A stretch of DNA of 64,000 nucleotides from a bacterium (GCA_021809845.1 JAJZJW010000002.1:1-64000); one strand, 5' to 3'. Positions 1 through 8,661 are shown, counted from the stretch's first letter. The notes: a model not told the origin generated them from the letters alone. Translations and numbers: made by a program.

Positions 1-138
1 GGTTCTTTTTAGTTATTTTCAATTGCGGTTTTATCCGTTTTTTGAACTGCCATGTTTCGAAGTGTTTTATAAGTATATTATAAGGAAAAGATTATGTCAA
101 GGGTTTTTTTAAGGAGGGGTAATATTTTTTATGATATA

Positions 139-1200
139 TTACCTTCTTATAAAAGCTATATAAATATTGATAAGATAGGCGCCGTAAAAAATATATAAAA
201 TGGCGGCCATTGACAGAAACGGTCCAAACGGTATTTTCGACGATATAAAATTTTCATCTGCTTTATTTAAATTTAATTCTAAATTTTCTAAATTTATTTT
301 TGAATTTATATTGCCAATGCTATTTAAATTATGCGCTAACGCATTTGTGTTGCTAATATCGTCGCTATGATTGCCGCTATTATAATTGCTGTCGTTTTGA
401 ATTAATTTTTCTTTATCGCTCTGATTGCTTATTATTTTTGTGCGGTCTTTAATGTATAAATATAAACCGCCTAATATAAATCCCGATAATCCAAAAAAAG
501 AGCCTGCAAATATTGTAAAAATAACACCTTTAATACCTAAAAACGCTCCGATCCCTGCTATTAATTTTATATCGCCGCCGCCTAAGCCTTCTTTTTTTCT
601 TATCAAATCATAAAAAACCGCAATTAAATAAAAAAATAATCCGCCTGCTATAAAACCCATAAAAGGAAATAAATAACTTTTATGCAACAAAAAAATATTA
701 AATAAGAATCCTGCTATAATTAGCATGATATTTAAAGAATCAGGGATTATTCTATGAAAAAAATCTATAAAAGAAATAGGGATTAGAATAAATATAAAAA
801 AACCATACGCTATCAACAAAAAAAGTCTGCCTGTCAAAAAATCTTTGAAAAACACTAAATTATAGTTAGTTATATTAAAATAAAAAAAAACGCTATAAAA
901 CAACTTGATGAATAATAAATAAAATAAAATAGCGCTCAGTAATTCAATAGCGGGATAAATAATAGGTATTTTCTGACCGCAGTCGCGGCATTTTCCTCTT
1001 AATATAATATAACTGACAATGGGAATATTGTCATAAAATTTAATTTTTGTTTTACACCTCGGACATGATGAGGCAGGAAACAACAAAGATTTGCCTTCAG
1101 GAAGCCTATATATGACAACATTAAGGAAGCTGCCGATTATAAGACCAAAAATAAATATAAAAAACGATGCAAAATAAAATAGATTGTTCGTCAGCAGCAT
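139..1200 (-). CDS. pilD: Prepilin peptidase / N-methyltransferase (type IV pilin or type II secretion)
   Basis: Membrane aspartyl protease that cleaves the leader of type IV pilins or type II secretion pseudopilins and methylates the new N-terminus. The cytoplasmic zinc loop is visible as two CxxC pairs (Cys46/49 and Cys71/74) after the first TM segment. The two catalytic aspartates are Asp146 in SFIDFFHR and Asp210 in GGGDIKL. At 353 aa it is longer than the usual 250-290 aa because of an Asn/Ser-rich hydrophilic insert at about residues 250-325, before the last TM segments. No pilin gene lies in the window. The start has no obvious Shine-Dalgarno sequence. Identity is firm; whether it serves pili or secretion is unknown. 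Confidence 0.93.
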   Translation of the reverse strand: MLLTNNLFYFASFFIFIFGLIIGSFLNVVIYRLPEGKSLLFPASSCPRCKTKIKFYDNIPIVSYIILRGKCRDCGQKIPIIYPAIELLSAILFYLLFIKLFYSVFFYFNITNYNLVFFKDFLTGRLFLLIAYGFFIFILIPISFIDFFHRIIPDSLNIMLIIAGFLFNIFLLHKSYLFPFMGFIAGGLFFYLIAVFYDLIRKKEGLGGGDIKLIAGIGAFLGIKGVIFTIFAGSFFGLSGFILGGLYLYIKDRTKIISNQSDKEKLIQNDSNYNSGNHSDDISNTNALAHNLNSIGNINSKINLENLELNLNKADENFISSKIPFGPFLSMAAILYIFYGAYLINIYIAFIRR

Positions 1201-1249
1201 TTAATTATGAGCTTATTTAATAGGCATTTATTTGTATATACACAGCGGT

Positions 1250-1600
1250 TCACAGTTGGAATACATTACCTGATTTAGTAGTAACAGTAATATTCGGATT
1301 AAATAAAATAAAATCTTCGTGAAAATTAACTCTGACGCTCCCTCCAAAAGACGAATTACTTCCTAAAGCCATGTATATTGTACCATATATTTTTTCGGCT
1401 TCCAATATTTTTAAGAAATTTTTTGCAGATTTGTTTTTTTCTATACCCAGCTCGGCTACATTTGAAACTAAATTGTTATTTTTTATAGCCGACATAATAT
1501 GGTCTTTAAATTTATCAACTCTGCGATAGAAAATTTGAAATTGATATTTAATAATATTATAACTTTCATTAACATTAATATTTTTATTAACACGAAACAA
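1250..1600 (-). CDS. Small protein of unknown function
   Basis: I do not recognise this 116-aa product. It begins with TTG seven bases after AGGGG, which is a reasonable ribosome binding site, and an in-frame stop lies just upstream. The N-terminal half is polar, Asn/Lys-rich and helical in character. The C-terminal half (about 70-116) is beta-like and ends in VTTKSGNVFQL, a pattern loosely like the globular end of a minor pilin, but no pilin N-terminal hydrophobic stretch is present. It lies 49 bp upstream of pilD on the same strand and could be co-transcribed. It could also be a decayed fragment. Confidence 0.4.
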   Translation of the reverse strand: MFRVNKNINVNESYNIIKYQFQIFYRRVDKFKDHIMSAIKNNNLVSNVAELGIEKNKSAKNFLKILEAEKIYGTIYMALGSNSSFGGSVRVNFHEDFILFNPNITVTTKSGNVFQL

Positions 1601-1768
1601 TCTTTACCCCTAATCTTTACACAAGTGAATTTATATAAATGTGTTTCGGATACGGCAGCTGCATTTATTAATTTAATTAACTAAAGCCAAGTATTTTCAT
1701 CGTGTGAACAATTTTCTATAATTTCTATCGCAGAATTAAAATTGAACTTAAAATATAATCCCTTAAAA

Positions 1769-2269
1769 TTATTTTAAAGCGTTTAGCACTTCTTCGTAAT
1801 TTGGTTCTTGCGTTATTTCAGGAACTAATTGCTTGTATGTAATTTTGCCTTCTTTATTTACAACAAAAACAGCCCTTGCCGTTAATCCTTTTAGAGCACC
1901 TTCTCCTAAAGTCACGCCGTATTTTTCCATATCATTGTATCTGAAATCAGATGCAACCGTAATGTTTTTAATATTAAAACTATCGCAAAATCTGCTCTGG
2001 GCAAAAGGCAAATCCATAGATATAATGTTGACATCAACATTCTCATATTTCGACAGCATTTCATTAAATTTTTTGGCTTCCATCTCGCAAACTGGGGTAT
2101 CAAGCGATGGAACGGTAATTATTAATTGAACTTTTTCATTTTCACCGCCTATTTCTTTTTCCTTTAAATCTTTAGCTACAACAATAACTCTAGGAGCTTT
2201 GTCACCAACATTTAATGCCGGCCCTGCCAATGATACCTTATTGCCTTTTAAAGAAACTGATTCGCTCAT
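1769..2269 (-). CDS. tpx: Thiol peroxidase, atypical 2-Cys peroxiredoxin
   Basis: Reduces hydrogen peroxide and alkyl hydroperoxides with electrons from thioredoxin. The 166-aa length is standard. The peroxidatic cysteine is Cys61 in the motif SLDTPVCE and the resolving cysteine is Cys95 in SRFCDS, as in the Tpx subfamily. The start is preceded by a strong AGGAGG-type site. Cytoplasmic in most proteobacteria (periplasmic in some older reports); no signal peptide is seen here. The electron donor system may include the thioredoxin reductase at 39.6-40.6 kb. Single gene, with its own upstream AT-rich promoter region. Confidence 0.95.
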   Translation of the reverse strand: MSESVSLKGNKVSLAGPALNVGDKAPRVIVVAKDLKEKEIGGENEKVQLIITVPSLDTPVCEMEAKKFNEMLSKYENVDVNIISMDLPFAQSRFCDSFNIKNITVASDFRYNDMEKYGVTLGEGALKGLTARAVFVVNKEGKITYKQLVPEITQEPNYEEVLNALK

Positions 2270-2503
2270 TTTAAACCTCCTTTTGTTAGTTTAACAATTA
2301 ATTTTCTATCCTTATTTGCTTTGTTTGATTGATATATGATAAAAATAAAACACTATTATAAATCAATCTTGTTAAATATATATATATCATATTTTATTTG
2401 TATATTCAAGATATTAAATAATAAATATTAAATAATATTAATAATTATAAATGGTTTTAGATATAGCAGGAGCCGGAGAGGAGGAGCAAAAAATATATCG
2501 GCG

Positions 2504-3385
2504 TTATTTAAATATATAAAAAATTCCGATAAACATTAATACTGCTATTAGCGTATAATTTAAATATTCTTCTTTAATATACTTTGATTTTGACATGATA
2601 GGACCTAAAAATGAACCGGCAATTATACCCGCTATAGAAATTAATAATAAAAAAGGCAAGACATGAACACCCATTGAAATATAATTTGTAACGCTTGTTG
2701 AAGATGAAATAAGTATAGAAAAAACACTTGTTCCTGCAACTATCATCATTGGAAGATTTAAAATTCCCGTCATGAAAGGAACGAGCAAAAAGCCTCCTCC
2801 TACCCCGAATATAGATGAAATTATAGCAACAAACATACCTGCTATGAATGCAAAAATCGGATTAAAGTTATATTCCTGATTAAAATATCTTATTTTTATA
2901 TTTCTAAAGTTAACTTCAAGTGTTTTAATGACATTGTCTTCCAATTTCAAATTTTGGACAGGTGGATTTAATTTTTGTTTTCTCTTTTTTAAAATAACTT
3001 TATATATAAGCAATGCAGCAATAAAAAGAGTAAGATAGCCAAAAAAATATTTAAACGATTTAAGTTCATATAAATAATGTTTTGAGAACCAAGAGCCTAA
3101 TATAGCTCCGACTATTCCGCCGGAAGCTATTATTGCGCCTAAGATTAATGAAACTCTTTTTTGCCTTATAAACAAAGGAACGGCAATTAACGGGGTAACT
3201 ATGGTTAAAATCTGGCTCATAACCTTAATTGAATTTGCATCTTTTACATGCAGTATCGTAATAAAACCAAAACTGGCAAATATCCCGCCTGCTGCGCCTA
3301 TTGTAGAAAAGATAAACCCGGTAAATAAAGCCCATACAAATGCTATAAGGTAAAAGAAGAAATGAACATAGGAGAATGAAATCAT
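2504..3385 (-). CDS. TauE/SafE-family membrane permease (anion/sulfite exporter type)
   Basis: Polytopic membrane protein of about 293 aa with two homologous halves, each having glycine-rich TM helices; the second half carries the family pattern FGVGGGFLLVPFM. Members export sulfite, sulfoacetate or other small anions, but substrates cannot be told from sequence. GGGAGG lies just before the ATG at 3385. A TTG four codons further upstream would place that site inside the coding region, so I prefer 3385. The sulfur-flavoured context (dsrE-type genes at 6.9-8.6 kb) makes a sulfur oxyanion a reasonable but unproved substrate. Confidence 0.85.
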   Translation of the reverse strand: MISFSYVHFFFYLIAFVWALFTGFIFSTIGAAGGIFASFGFITILHVKDANSIKVMSQILTIVTPLIAVPLFIRQKRVSLILGAIIASGGIVGAILGSWFSKHYLYELKSFKYFFGYLTLFIAALLIYKVILKKRKQKLNPPVQNLKLEDNVIKTLEVNFRNIKIRYFNQEYNFNPIFAFIAGMFVAIISSIFGVGGGFLLVPFMTGILNLPMMIVAGTSVFSILISSSTSVTNYISMGVHVLPFLLLISIAGIIAGSFLGPIMSKSKYIKEEYLNYTLIAVLMFIGIFYIFK

Positions 3386-3506
3386 TTCACCTCCCAATTA
3401 TATAAAAATTTAATAAATACAATGAAAGTACTATTGAAAATATGAATATATTTTGCAATTAAACCACTTTTTTGTTTAATCCAGCCAAACTGGCTGATTT
3501 TATAAA

Positions 3507-4025
3507 TTAATCATTGCATAATAAATTAACCTCGCTATCAGGGTTTTGTGGTTTGCTGTTTTTTTTATTGACGTTTGACGAGCCGCATAAAAATACTTTC
3601 CATTGCACAGAGCCGCTAACAGAATACTCAACCTGCATTCCTTCAGGTTTTCCGTTGAAATAATTAAATTCAATAAAAGGTTTCTGATTTACCCAATTTA
3701 TAAATTGTCTGCCATGTAATTTTCCATTGATATAGTTTAATTCATAATGCTTTTTGCCGTTCCTATAAAATCCTTCAGTTTTTCCGTGAAGTTTGCCGGT
3801 TACGTTATAATGGCATATAGACTTTATTATTTTTTTTTCCTCATCATGATATGTAATTACCTCTTTTAATGCCTCAAGACCATTTATTTTTTTAATTGAA
3901 TTTAAAATATTTAAATTATTTATTTTATCTATGTCAATATTGATATGATAATTACTTGTAATATTTAAATTATTAGCATTCGATATTTGATTAAATAACG
4001 ATAATTTGTTATTTTTTTCTTTCAT
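3507..4025 (-). CDS. MORN-like repeat protein (YwqK type)
   Basis: 172-aa soluble protein. After a low-complexity Asn/Ile-rich N-terminus (1-50), the middle carries three or four copies of a short motif of the type YxNGKxHG (GKLHGKTEGFY, YINGKLHGR, YFNGKPEGM). This is the MORN_2 repeat found in YwqK-type proteins, sometimes called antitoxins of toxin-antitoxin pairs. No toxin gene is adjacent: the next gene is bacterioferritin, 37 bp upstream, on the same strand. Repeats of this kind form beta hairpins that mediate protein or membrane contact. The function here is unknown. Confidence 0.6.
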   Translation of the reverse strand: MKEKNNKLSLFNQISNANNLNITSNYHINIDIDKINNLNILNSIKKINGLEALKEVITYHDEEKKIIKSICHYNVTGKLHGKTEGFYRNGKKHYELNYINGKLHGRQFINWVNQKPFIEFNYFNGKPEGMQVEYSVSGSVQWKVFLCGSSNVNKKNSKPQNPDSEVNLLCND

Positions 4026-4062
4026 TTTATAATTTCCTAGCTAATTAATATATCATTATCAT

Positions 4063-4527
4063 TTATATCTGTTTTGAAAGGTAGAGCTGAACTCCCATCT
4101 GCCTTATCTGGTCGAGCGGAATTTCTATTAAATCAAGATGGTTTTCTTCATCTTCTAAAATAGACTGAAGCAATTCTTTGGTTCCGTTATCGGCTAATTC
4201 TGCAGCAAGTGCGATATCCTCATTATAATCCTTAATCGCCTGTGCTTCTGCGATGTGGTCATTTTTAAACTGAGATTCGACGTCGGCGCCGATATGTAAT
4301 TTTTTTAAATCAGAAACAATGGGTCTGCCTTCTAAAAACAAAATGCGCCCGATAAGTTTTTCCGCATGTTTCATTTCGTCTATTGCTCTTTTTTCAATAG
4401 ACTTATGCAGTATATCGTAGCCCCAATTATCGCACATTTCCGCATGAACAATGTATTGATTGATTGCGGTTAATTCATCTGCCAATCTTGCATTGAGCCT
4501 TTCAATAATTTTGTCGTTTCCTTTCAT
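4063..4527 (-). CDS. bfr: Bacterioferritin, haem-binding ferroxidase type
   Basis: Oxidises Fe(II) and stores iron in a 24-subunit shell. All diiron ligands are in canonical positions: Glu18, Glu51, His54, Glu94, Glu127 and His130. The haem ligand Met52 is also present, so this is a true haem-binding Bfr and not a Dps or non-haem ferritin. Length 154 aa is normal. AAGGAG precedes the ATG. It is divergent from the TlpA gene and may be read with the MORN-like gene downstream. Bfr releases electrons and iron through Bfd, which is not in the window. Confidence 0.95.
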   Translation of the reverse strand: MKGNDKIIERLNARLADELTAINQYIVHAEMCDNWGYDILHKSIEKRAIDEMKHAEKLIGRILFLEGRPIVSDLKKLHIGADVESQFKNDHIAEAQAIKDYNEDIALAAELADNGTKELLQSILEDEENHLDLIEIPLDQIRQMGVQLYLSKQI

Positions 4528-4699
4528 ATAGCGTCTCCTTGTTTAATTTTGTTTAATAATAATTTGTTATAATTTTGAAAAGTTAGGTAATATGAATTTC
4601 ACTCACATGGAGCGATTTATATATTAGTATAGCATAAAACTTTATTTTACAAAACCTGTAAAATATGTTATTTTAAATGAATAATTAAAAATTTAAATT

Positions 4700-5293
4700 A
4701 TGAAAAATAAACACGATAAACTAAAATCTTCCAATACACGCAATCGATGGATAATAATTTCGGCAATTGTATTGATTATTTTTGCGGGTTTTTTAGTAAT
4801 AAAAAAAGACCCCGGCCTGTTCAATGTTCCACTCAAAGCTCTTAAAATACATAAATCCGGCGATGAAACACTTGCTCCACAATTTACGGTTAAAAGTATT
4901 AACTATCCGAATAAAACTTTATCTCTTAAAAAATATAGGGGACACATCATCTTAGTTAATTTTTTTGCAACTTGGTGTCCGCCTTGCCGTGCTGAAATGC
5001 CCGGGATTGAAAATTTTTATAAAGCACACAAAAATGAAGGTCTGCGTATTGTAGGACTTTCAGTGAATAATAGCGGACCAACAGCTGTAGCCAATTTTTT
5101 AAAACATTTTGACGGCGGTCGTATAACATATCCTATTGGTATGGCGAATTACGGAATAGAAAAAGCTTACGGTAAAATAAGCGAGATACCTCAATCTTTT
5201 ATAATAAACAAACAGGGTAACATAGTAGCACATTTTACAGGAGAACTTCCGCCGGGATTTTTAAGCTTTTACTTCAAAAAATATAATAAATAA
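4700..5293 (+). CDS. TlpA-like membrane-anchored thiol-disulfide oxidoreductase
   Basis: 197-aa thioredoxin-fold protein. One N-terminal TM helix (about 17-34) anchors it with the catalytic domain outside the cytoplasmic membrane. The active site is WCPPC (Cys93, Cys96), and the cis-proline loop is EIPQSF. Such proteins (TlpA, ResA, CcmG) reduce apocytochrome c haem-binding cysteines or copper-chaperone thiols. It is followed after 32 bp by ccdA, its expected source of reducing equivalents, so the pair is very likely an operon. There is no clear Shine-Dalgarno sequence before the ATG, so the transcript may be leaderless or nearly so. Confidence 0.9.
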   Translation: MKNKHDKLKSSNTRNRWIIISAIVLIIFAGFLVIKKDPGLFNVPLKALKIHKSGDETLAPQFTVKSINYPNKTLSLKKYRGHIILVNFFATWCPPCRAEMPGIENFYKAHKNEGLRIVGLSVNNSGPTAVANFLKHFDGGRITYPIGMANYGIEKAYGKISEIPQSFIINKQGNIVAHFTGELPPGFLSFYFKKYNK

Positions 5294-5325
5294 TAATTAC
5301 AATACGATTTGGAGGCAATTTCTAT

Positions 5326-6090
5326 ATGAATTCTTTTTTTACGCCTAATGTTTCATTTCTAGTCGCATTTTTAGCTGGGCTATTTTCTTTTATAAGTCCG
5401 TGCGTTTTTCCGCTAATACCGTCTTATCTCTCTTATATTTCAGGTTTGTCAGTTAAAGAATTAACAGGTGACCAATCAACAGCTCAGCCTAAAGCTAAAT
5501 TTACAGCTGTCAAACATTCTTTAATGTTTATTCTGGGATTTACGGTGATATTTGTCTTACTGGGAGTATTTTCCGGCGCTGTAGGTTCTTTATTGCATTC
5601 GATATGGCTTATGAGGATAGCAGGTATTTTTATAATAATTATGGGTCTGTTTATACTTGGAGCTTTTAATAAGATAAAATTTCTATCTTTTATGAATGCG
5701 GAAGCAAATATCAATATCAAAAATAAACCGCTGGGGCTTATCGGTTCCGCTCTTGTAGGCATAGTATTCGCGGCGGCTTGGACGCCGTGTATAGGTCCGA
5801 TTTTAGCATCTATTCTTTTTATAGCTTCAACTATGCACAATACAACAGCGGGAGCCGAACTTCTTTTTGTTTACGCTATGGGGCTTGCCGTTCCTTTTTT
5901 TATAAGTTCTGTATCATTAAATTTATTTTTATCGGCGTTTAAGAAGATACGTCCTTTTATAAAAACTATATCTGTTATAAGCGGCATTATCTTAGTAGCT
6001 GTAGGATTATTAATATTTTTTAATTATTTATCTATAATATCTTTATATTTCGGCAATGCTTTTCATTACAATATACCATATAATGGATAA
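5326..6090 (+). CDS. ccdA: CcdA/DsbD-like transmembrane electron carrier for cytochrome c biogenesis
   Basis: Six-TM protein that moves reducing equivalents from cytoplasmic thioredoxin to periplasmic thiols. The two redox cysteines sit in the signature positions, Cys26 in ISPCVFPLIPSY and Cys155 in AWTPCIGP. 254 aa is near the family norm (CcdA about 230-240 aa), with a short hydrophilic loop at 50-60. GGAGG precedes the start. It follows the TlpA-like gene, matching the classic CcdA-ResA partnership, and its product would serve the haem c protein encoded at 15.4-17.0 kb. Confidence 0.94.
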   Translation: MNSFFTPNVSFLVAFLAGLFSFISPCVFPLIPSYLSYISGLSVKELTGDQSTAQPKAKFTAVKHSLMFILGFTVIFVLLGVFSGAVGSLLHSIWLMRIAGIFIIIMGLFILGAFNKIKFLSFMNAEANINIKNKPLGLIGSALVGIVFAAAWTPCIGPILASILFIASTMHNTTAGAELLFVYAMGLAVPFFISSVSLNLFLSAFKKIRPFIKTISVISGIILVAVGLLIFFNYLSIISLYFGNAFHYNIPYNG

Positions 6091-6256
6091 ACATATTCTC
6101 ACCGTTTTTCATATTAACGATATTTATGGCATGGTAAATATGTTCGTACCTTGTATAATACATGTAGTATTGTAAAAAATAATAATATTAATTATATGTA
6201 GCTATCTATAAAATATTTTCATCTTTTCTTATTCTTATATTTTATGAGGACATGTT

Positions 6257-6853
6257 CTATTTTAATAATTGCAAGTACTCTTTTAATACGGAAAAACAGT
6301 CCTTTAGCATCTTTTTGCTATGATTAGATTTTGCAATCATAATGCATCCTTCAAATGACGCAATTATGAAATTAGCGACAGAATTTTCATTTAATTCCTG
6401 TTTAATAATTTTTTTTGTTTTCGATATACAAAGAGCTTCGTATATATAGCTGTGCCACGTTATCATTATTTCATTTGTTAAAATTGACAGGGCAGGGTCT
6501 TTTGCGGATAATTCGAGGATTAGATTGCCTAATGGACATCCTGTTTTAGCAAGATTGTCCGCGCTATTTAAATATACACCATCGATAATGCTGCATATTC
6601 CATTTATCGGGTCGTCAAACTTGTAGACATTTGACCACACACTTTCAAAAAAAGGCTTAATTATTTCTTCTATAACTGCTGCGGCAATATCTTTTTTCGA
6701 TTTAAAATAATAATAGATACAGCCTTTCGTTGCGTCGATATTATTTATAATATCCTGTAAGCCCATATCCTCATAACCCTTCTCGAGCATTATTGCGTAG
6801 GCTGCATCTATTATTTCTGTTCTCTTTCCGTCTTTGAAGTTAAGAACTTTCAT
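6257..6853 (-). CDS. TetR/AcrR-family transcriptional regulator
   Basis: 198-aa one-component regulator. The N-terminal helix-turn-helix spans about 10-57, with the typical IIDAAYAIMLEKGYEDMGLQDI and CIYYYFKSKKDI elements. The rest is an all-helical ligand/dimer domain with a Cys-containing TGCPLGNL segment resembling the TetR_C group near YxaF. It reads toward 6257 and sits 62 bp downstream of a dsrE-type gene on the same strand. A near-perfect palindrome on the promoter of the second dsrE gene (8640-8661) is a candidate target. A 19-bp sequence covering its own start (6848-6866) recurs at 8160-8178. Confidence 0.9.
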   Translation of the reverse strand: MKVLNFKDGKRTEIIDAAYAIMLEKGYEDMGLQDIINNIDATKGCIYYYFKSKKDIAAAVIEEIIKPFFESVWSNVYKFDDPINGICSIIDGVYLNSADNLAKTGCPLGNLILELSAKDPALSILTNEIMITWHSYIYEALCISKTKKIIKQELNENSVANFIIASFEGCIMIAKSNHSKKMLKDCFSVLKEYLQLLK

Positions 6854-6915
6854 GTTTGTTTCATATTCGGGATTTATATAACTTTATTTCTTTATTTTCC
6901 TTATTTCTCTATTAA

Positions 6916-7245
6916 TCACAGAGCAATATAAACTGCTCCTGATTTTACCAATTTTGCAATTTCATATACGCCTGCTGGAACTATTGTGGCATAATCGGGC
7001 ACATCGCTATCTTTCAAATCAAACATATTCATTGCATTTCTGCAAACATACACTTTTGTTTTTTTATTAAGTGTGTCCTTAAGCTGATTTCTGAGCTGAG
7101 CATGGTGAAGAAGTGAAACTACTGAAGGTCCGAAAAATACAACGTTTATCTCTTCCGTATCTTCTATAGCAGACAAATTTTTAATTACGTTAAATGAAAG
7201 AGCAGGCATTATGGTACCGTTTGTAACTTGTATAGCATATTTCAT
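6916..7245 (-). CDS. DsrE/DsrF-like family protein
   Basis: 109-aa Rossmann-like protein of the DsrE superfamily. Members transfer sulfane sulfur on a conserved cysteine, as in DsrEFH/TusBCD and relatives. The diagnostic cysteine lies in VYVCRNAMNM at about residue 68, the position used by DsrE proteins, after a FFGPSV strand-turn. GGAG precedes the ATG. It is 62 bp upstream of the TetR gene on the same strand, so the two probably share a transcript. The actual sulfur partner is unknown, and single DsrE proteins outside dsr operons have varied or unknown roles. Confidence 0.85.
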   Translation of the reverse strand: MKYAIQVTNGTIMPALSFNVIKNLSAIEDTEEINVVFFGPSVVSLLHHAQLRNQLKDTLNKKTKVYVCRNAMNMFDLKDSDVPDYATIVPAGVYEIAKLVKSGAVYIAL

Positions 7246-7319
7246 AAAAAATCTCCTACGTTTTTATTTATTATTATTTTAGTTATATAATTTTTATTTA
7301 CATTGTCTTTGGGGAGTTT

Positions 7320-7459
7320 AAGGGAGTACTCATGCCCTAACCCGCCGCTTTAGGACAGAGGCTCTCATGATTTATAAGCTTAAAAGCTTTAAATGGAATC
7401 TCCATTAAATTAACTTAAATTAACTTACAGCGCAGAAAATTAGATTTTCTCCGCTGTAA
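7320..7459. other. Structured intergenic segment with strong hairpin
   Basis: The gap between two dsrE-locus genes holds several nested inverted repeats. The strongest is 7425-7459, a 15-bp stem broken by one C:C mismatch (TTACAGCG-C-AGAAAAT / ATTTTCT-C-CGCTGTAA) with a three-base loop. A smaller one is AATGGA-atc-TCCATT near 7391. The stretch 7330-7375 is richer in G+C than its surroundings and pairs CCTAA with TTAGG. The main hairpin can end transcription of the Met-rich gene on the minus strand, although no long T-run follows. Other possibilities are a small RNA or a relic insertion-element end. Confidence 0.5.
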
Positions 7460-7536
7460 GAATAAAAAAAACCCACACGAATTTTATATATGATTATTTT
7501 ATAGTGGGCGCAATATTGTATTTATTAAATTCAATA

Positions 7537-8085
7537 TTAATGCATCATATGAATTTTTTTCATCATTTGTTTGTGCATCATCTGCATTTTTTTCATCCAG
7601 TTTCTTTTAGCAAGTCTGTGATATAACGATTGCTGAGAAGGATAAAGAACACGATAGCCTTTTATGTGAAAAGGTATCATTTCATATCCAAGGTACGTTT
7701 CTGCATTGCCGACAGCTTTAACATCTCTGAGCAATTTGCTTATACTCGGATTATTTTGCATGGCGTTCATTTTATATTCCTTAAGTGCTTTCTTAAGTAT
7801 CATTACACCTTTTACTGTATTATGCATCATTCCCATGGTAAGCATTTTTTCCTTTTTAATCTGTGAAGAGTTAAGATTAAAAGACTTTGCATGCATTAAA
7901 ATCCAATGCGGACCTGGATGAAATTTGTAAAAAATATACGGAAATCCTAAAGAATGATGCATAAAAAACATTTCAATCTTTAACATCTTAGCTTTACTCA
8001 TCATCATAGCATTTGATTTGGTAACGTTAAGACCTAAAAAAAATATTAGGGCTATTAATGTAACTAATGTAACTTTTTTAGTCAT
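7537..8085 (-). CDS. Secreted Met/His-rich protein, possibly CpxP/Spy-like
   Basis: About 182 aa beginning at MTKKVTL, chosen because GAGGTG lies six bases before this ATG; an upstream ATG at 8115 lacks such a site. Residues 1-26 form a signal peptide ending in SNA. The mature protein is strikingly rich in Met and His: it opens MMMSKAKM, has FMHHS and GMMHN, and ends in repeated MQMMHKQMMKK and IHMMH. The segment LNSSQIKKEKM followed by a long helix resembles the LTxxQ pattern of CpxP/Spy/ZraP periplasmic chaperones and metal sensors. Copper or other soft-metal binding is inferred from composition only. Confidence 0.6.
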   Translation of the reverse strand: MTKKVTLVTLIALIFFLGLNVTKSNAMMMSKAKMLKIEMFFMHHSLGFPYIFYKFHPGPHWILMHAKSFNLNSSQIKKEKMLTMGMMHNTVKGVMILKKALKEYKMNAMQNNPSISKLLRDVKAVGNAETYLGYEMIPFHIKGYRVLYPSQQSLYHRLAKRNWMKKMQMMHKQMMKKIHMMH

Positions 8086-8242
8086 TTTATACACCTCTAT
8101 TAAAACAATTATCATTTATTTATATTATAATTTATATAATGAATATATTATCATTTTTATTTCATGTTTGTTTCATATGTTTCATATTTAGTCAGTTCAG
8201 GAAAATTAACATTTGAACTTAGCGGCTGAGGTAATATATTAA

Positions 8243-8593
8243 TTAAAATGTCAACGGCTGATATCCTTCTGACATAATTTGCGCAATTGCCTCTCCGGCG
8301 TGCACCAGTTCAACTTTCTTATCAACCAAAATTTTACTGACACCGTAGCCGTCTGCAACGACGACGCAAGCCTGAGGAATTATATTATTATTCAGAACCT
8401 GTTCATAGGCTTCTATAATCTCCTTGTCTTCTGTTTTAGCAATAAATTCTTCCCCTGGTCCGAAGAAAATTAATTTCACGTCTTCAAATGCGCCGCTATT
8501 TTTAGTTCTCCATGCAACATTTAAACCAAGCTTAACCTTGACAGGATTATCGCTGCCGGATAGAATAATAATTAATGCTTTTGCTTTTGCCAT
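8243..8593 (-). CDS. DsrE-family protein
   Basis: 116-aa DsrE-superfamily protein. It has the opening beta strand ALIIILSGSDNPVKVKLGLN, the KLIFFGPGEEF turn, and a candidate sulfur-carrying cysteine in IIPQACVVVADGYG at about residue 76. It ends in the family-like AIAQIMSEGYQPLTF. A good AGGAGGC site precedes the ATG. It has its own consensus promoter with an overlapping palindrome (8640-8686), so it is probably switched by the nearby TetR protein. It stands alone between the Met-rich gene and the alcohol dehydrogenase. The sulfur role is inferred from family. Confidence 0.85.
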   Translation of the reverse strand: MAKAKALIIILSGSDNPVKVKLGLNVAWRTKNSGAFEDVKLIFFGPGEEFIAKTEDKEIIEAYEQVLNNNIIPQACVVVADGYGVSKILVDKKVELVHAGEAIAQIMSEGYQPLTF

Positions 8594-8639
8594 TTTAATG
8601 CCTCCTTTTTAATTAAGTTATGCTTCTTTTTGTCCATAT

Positions 8640-8661
8640 AAATACCAACTGGTTTGTATTT
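8640..8661. promoter_or_regulatory. Candidate TetR-family operator
   Basis: 22-bp imperfect palindrome with core AATACCAACTGGTTTGTATT; 16 of the 20 core positions are symmetric. Size and symmetry are typical of TetR-family operators. It overlaps the -10 box of the dsrE promoter, the layout expected for repression. The TetR gene at 6257-6853 is the only such regulator in the window, making it the natural candidate, but I found no second copy of the site in front of the TetR gene itself. Confidence 0.6.

Noticed and set aside
1-138. Left edge, searched for tRNA or the end of another gene
   Set aside because: No cloverleaf, no convincing frame; only AT-rich DNA after pilD. No tRNA or rRNA was found anywhere in the window.
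4046-4066. Fur-box-like sequence (TATCATTATCATTTATA) before the MORN-like gene
   Set aside because: Only partial match to the 19-bp consensus, in AT-rich DNA where such matches arise by chance, and it lies at the 3' end of bfr.
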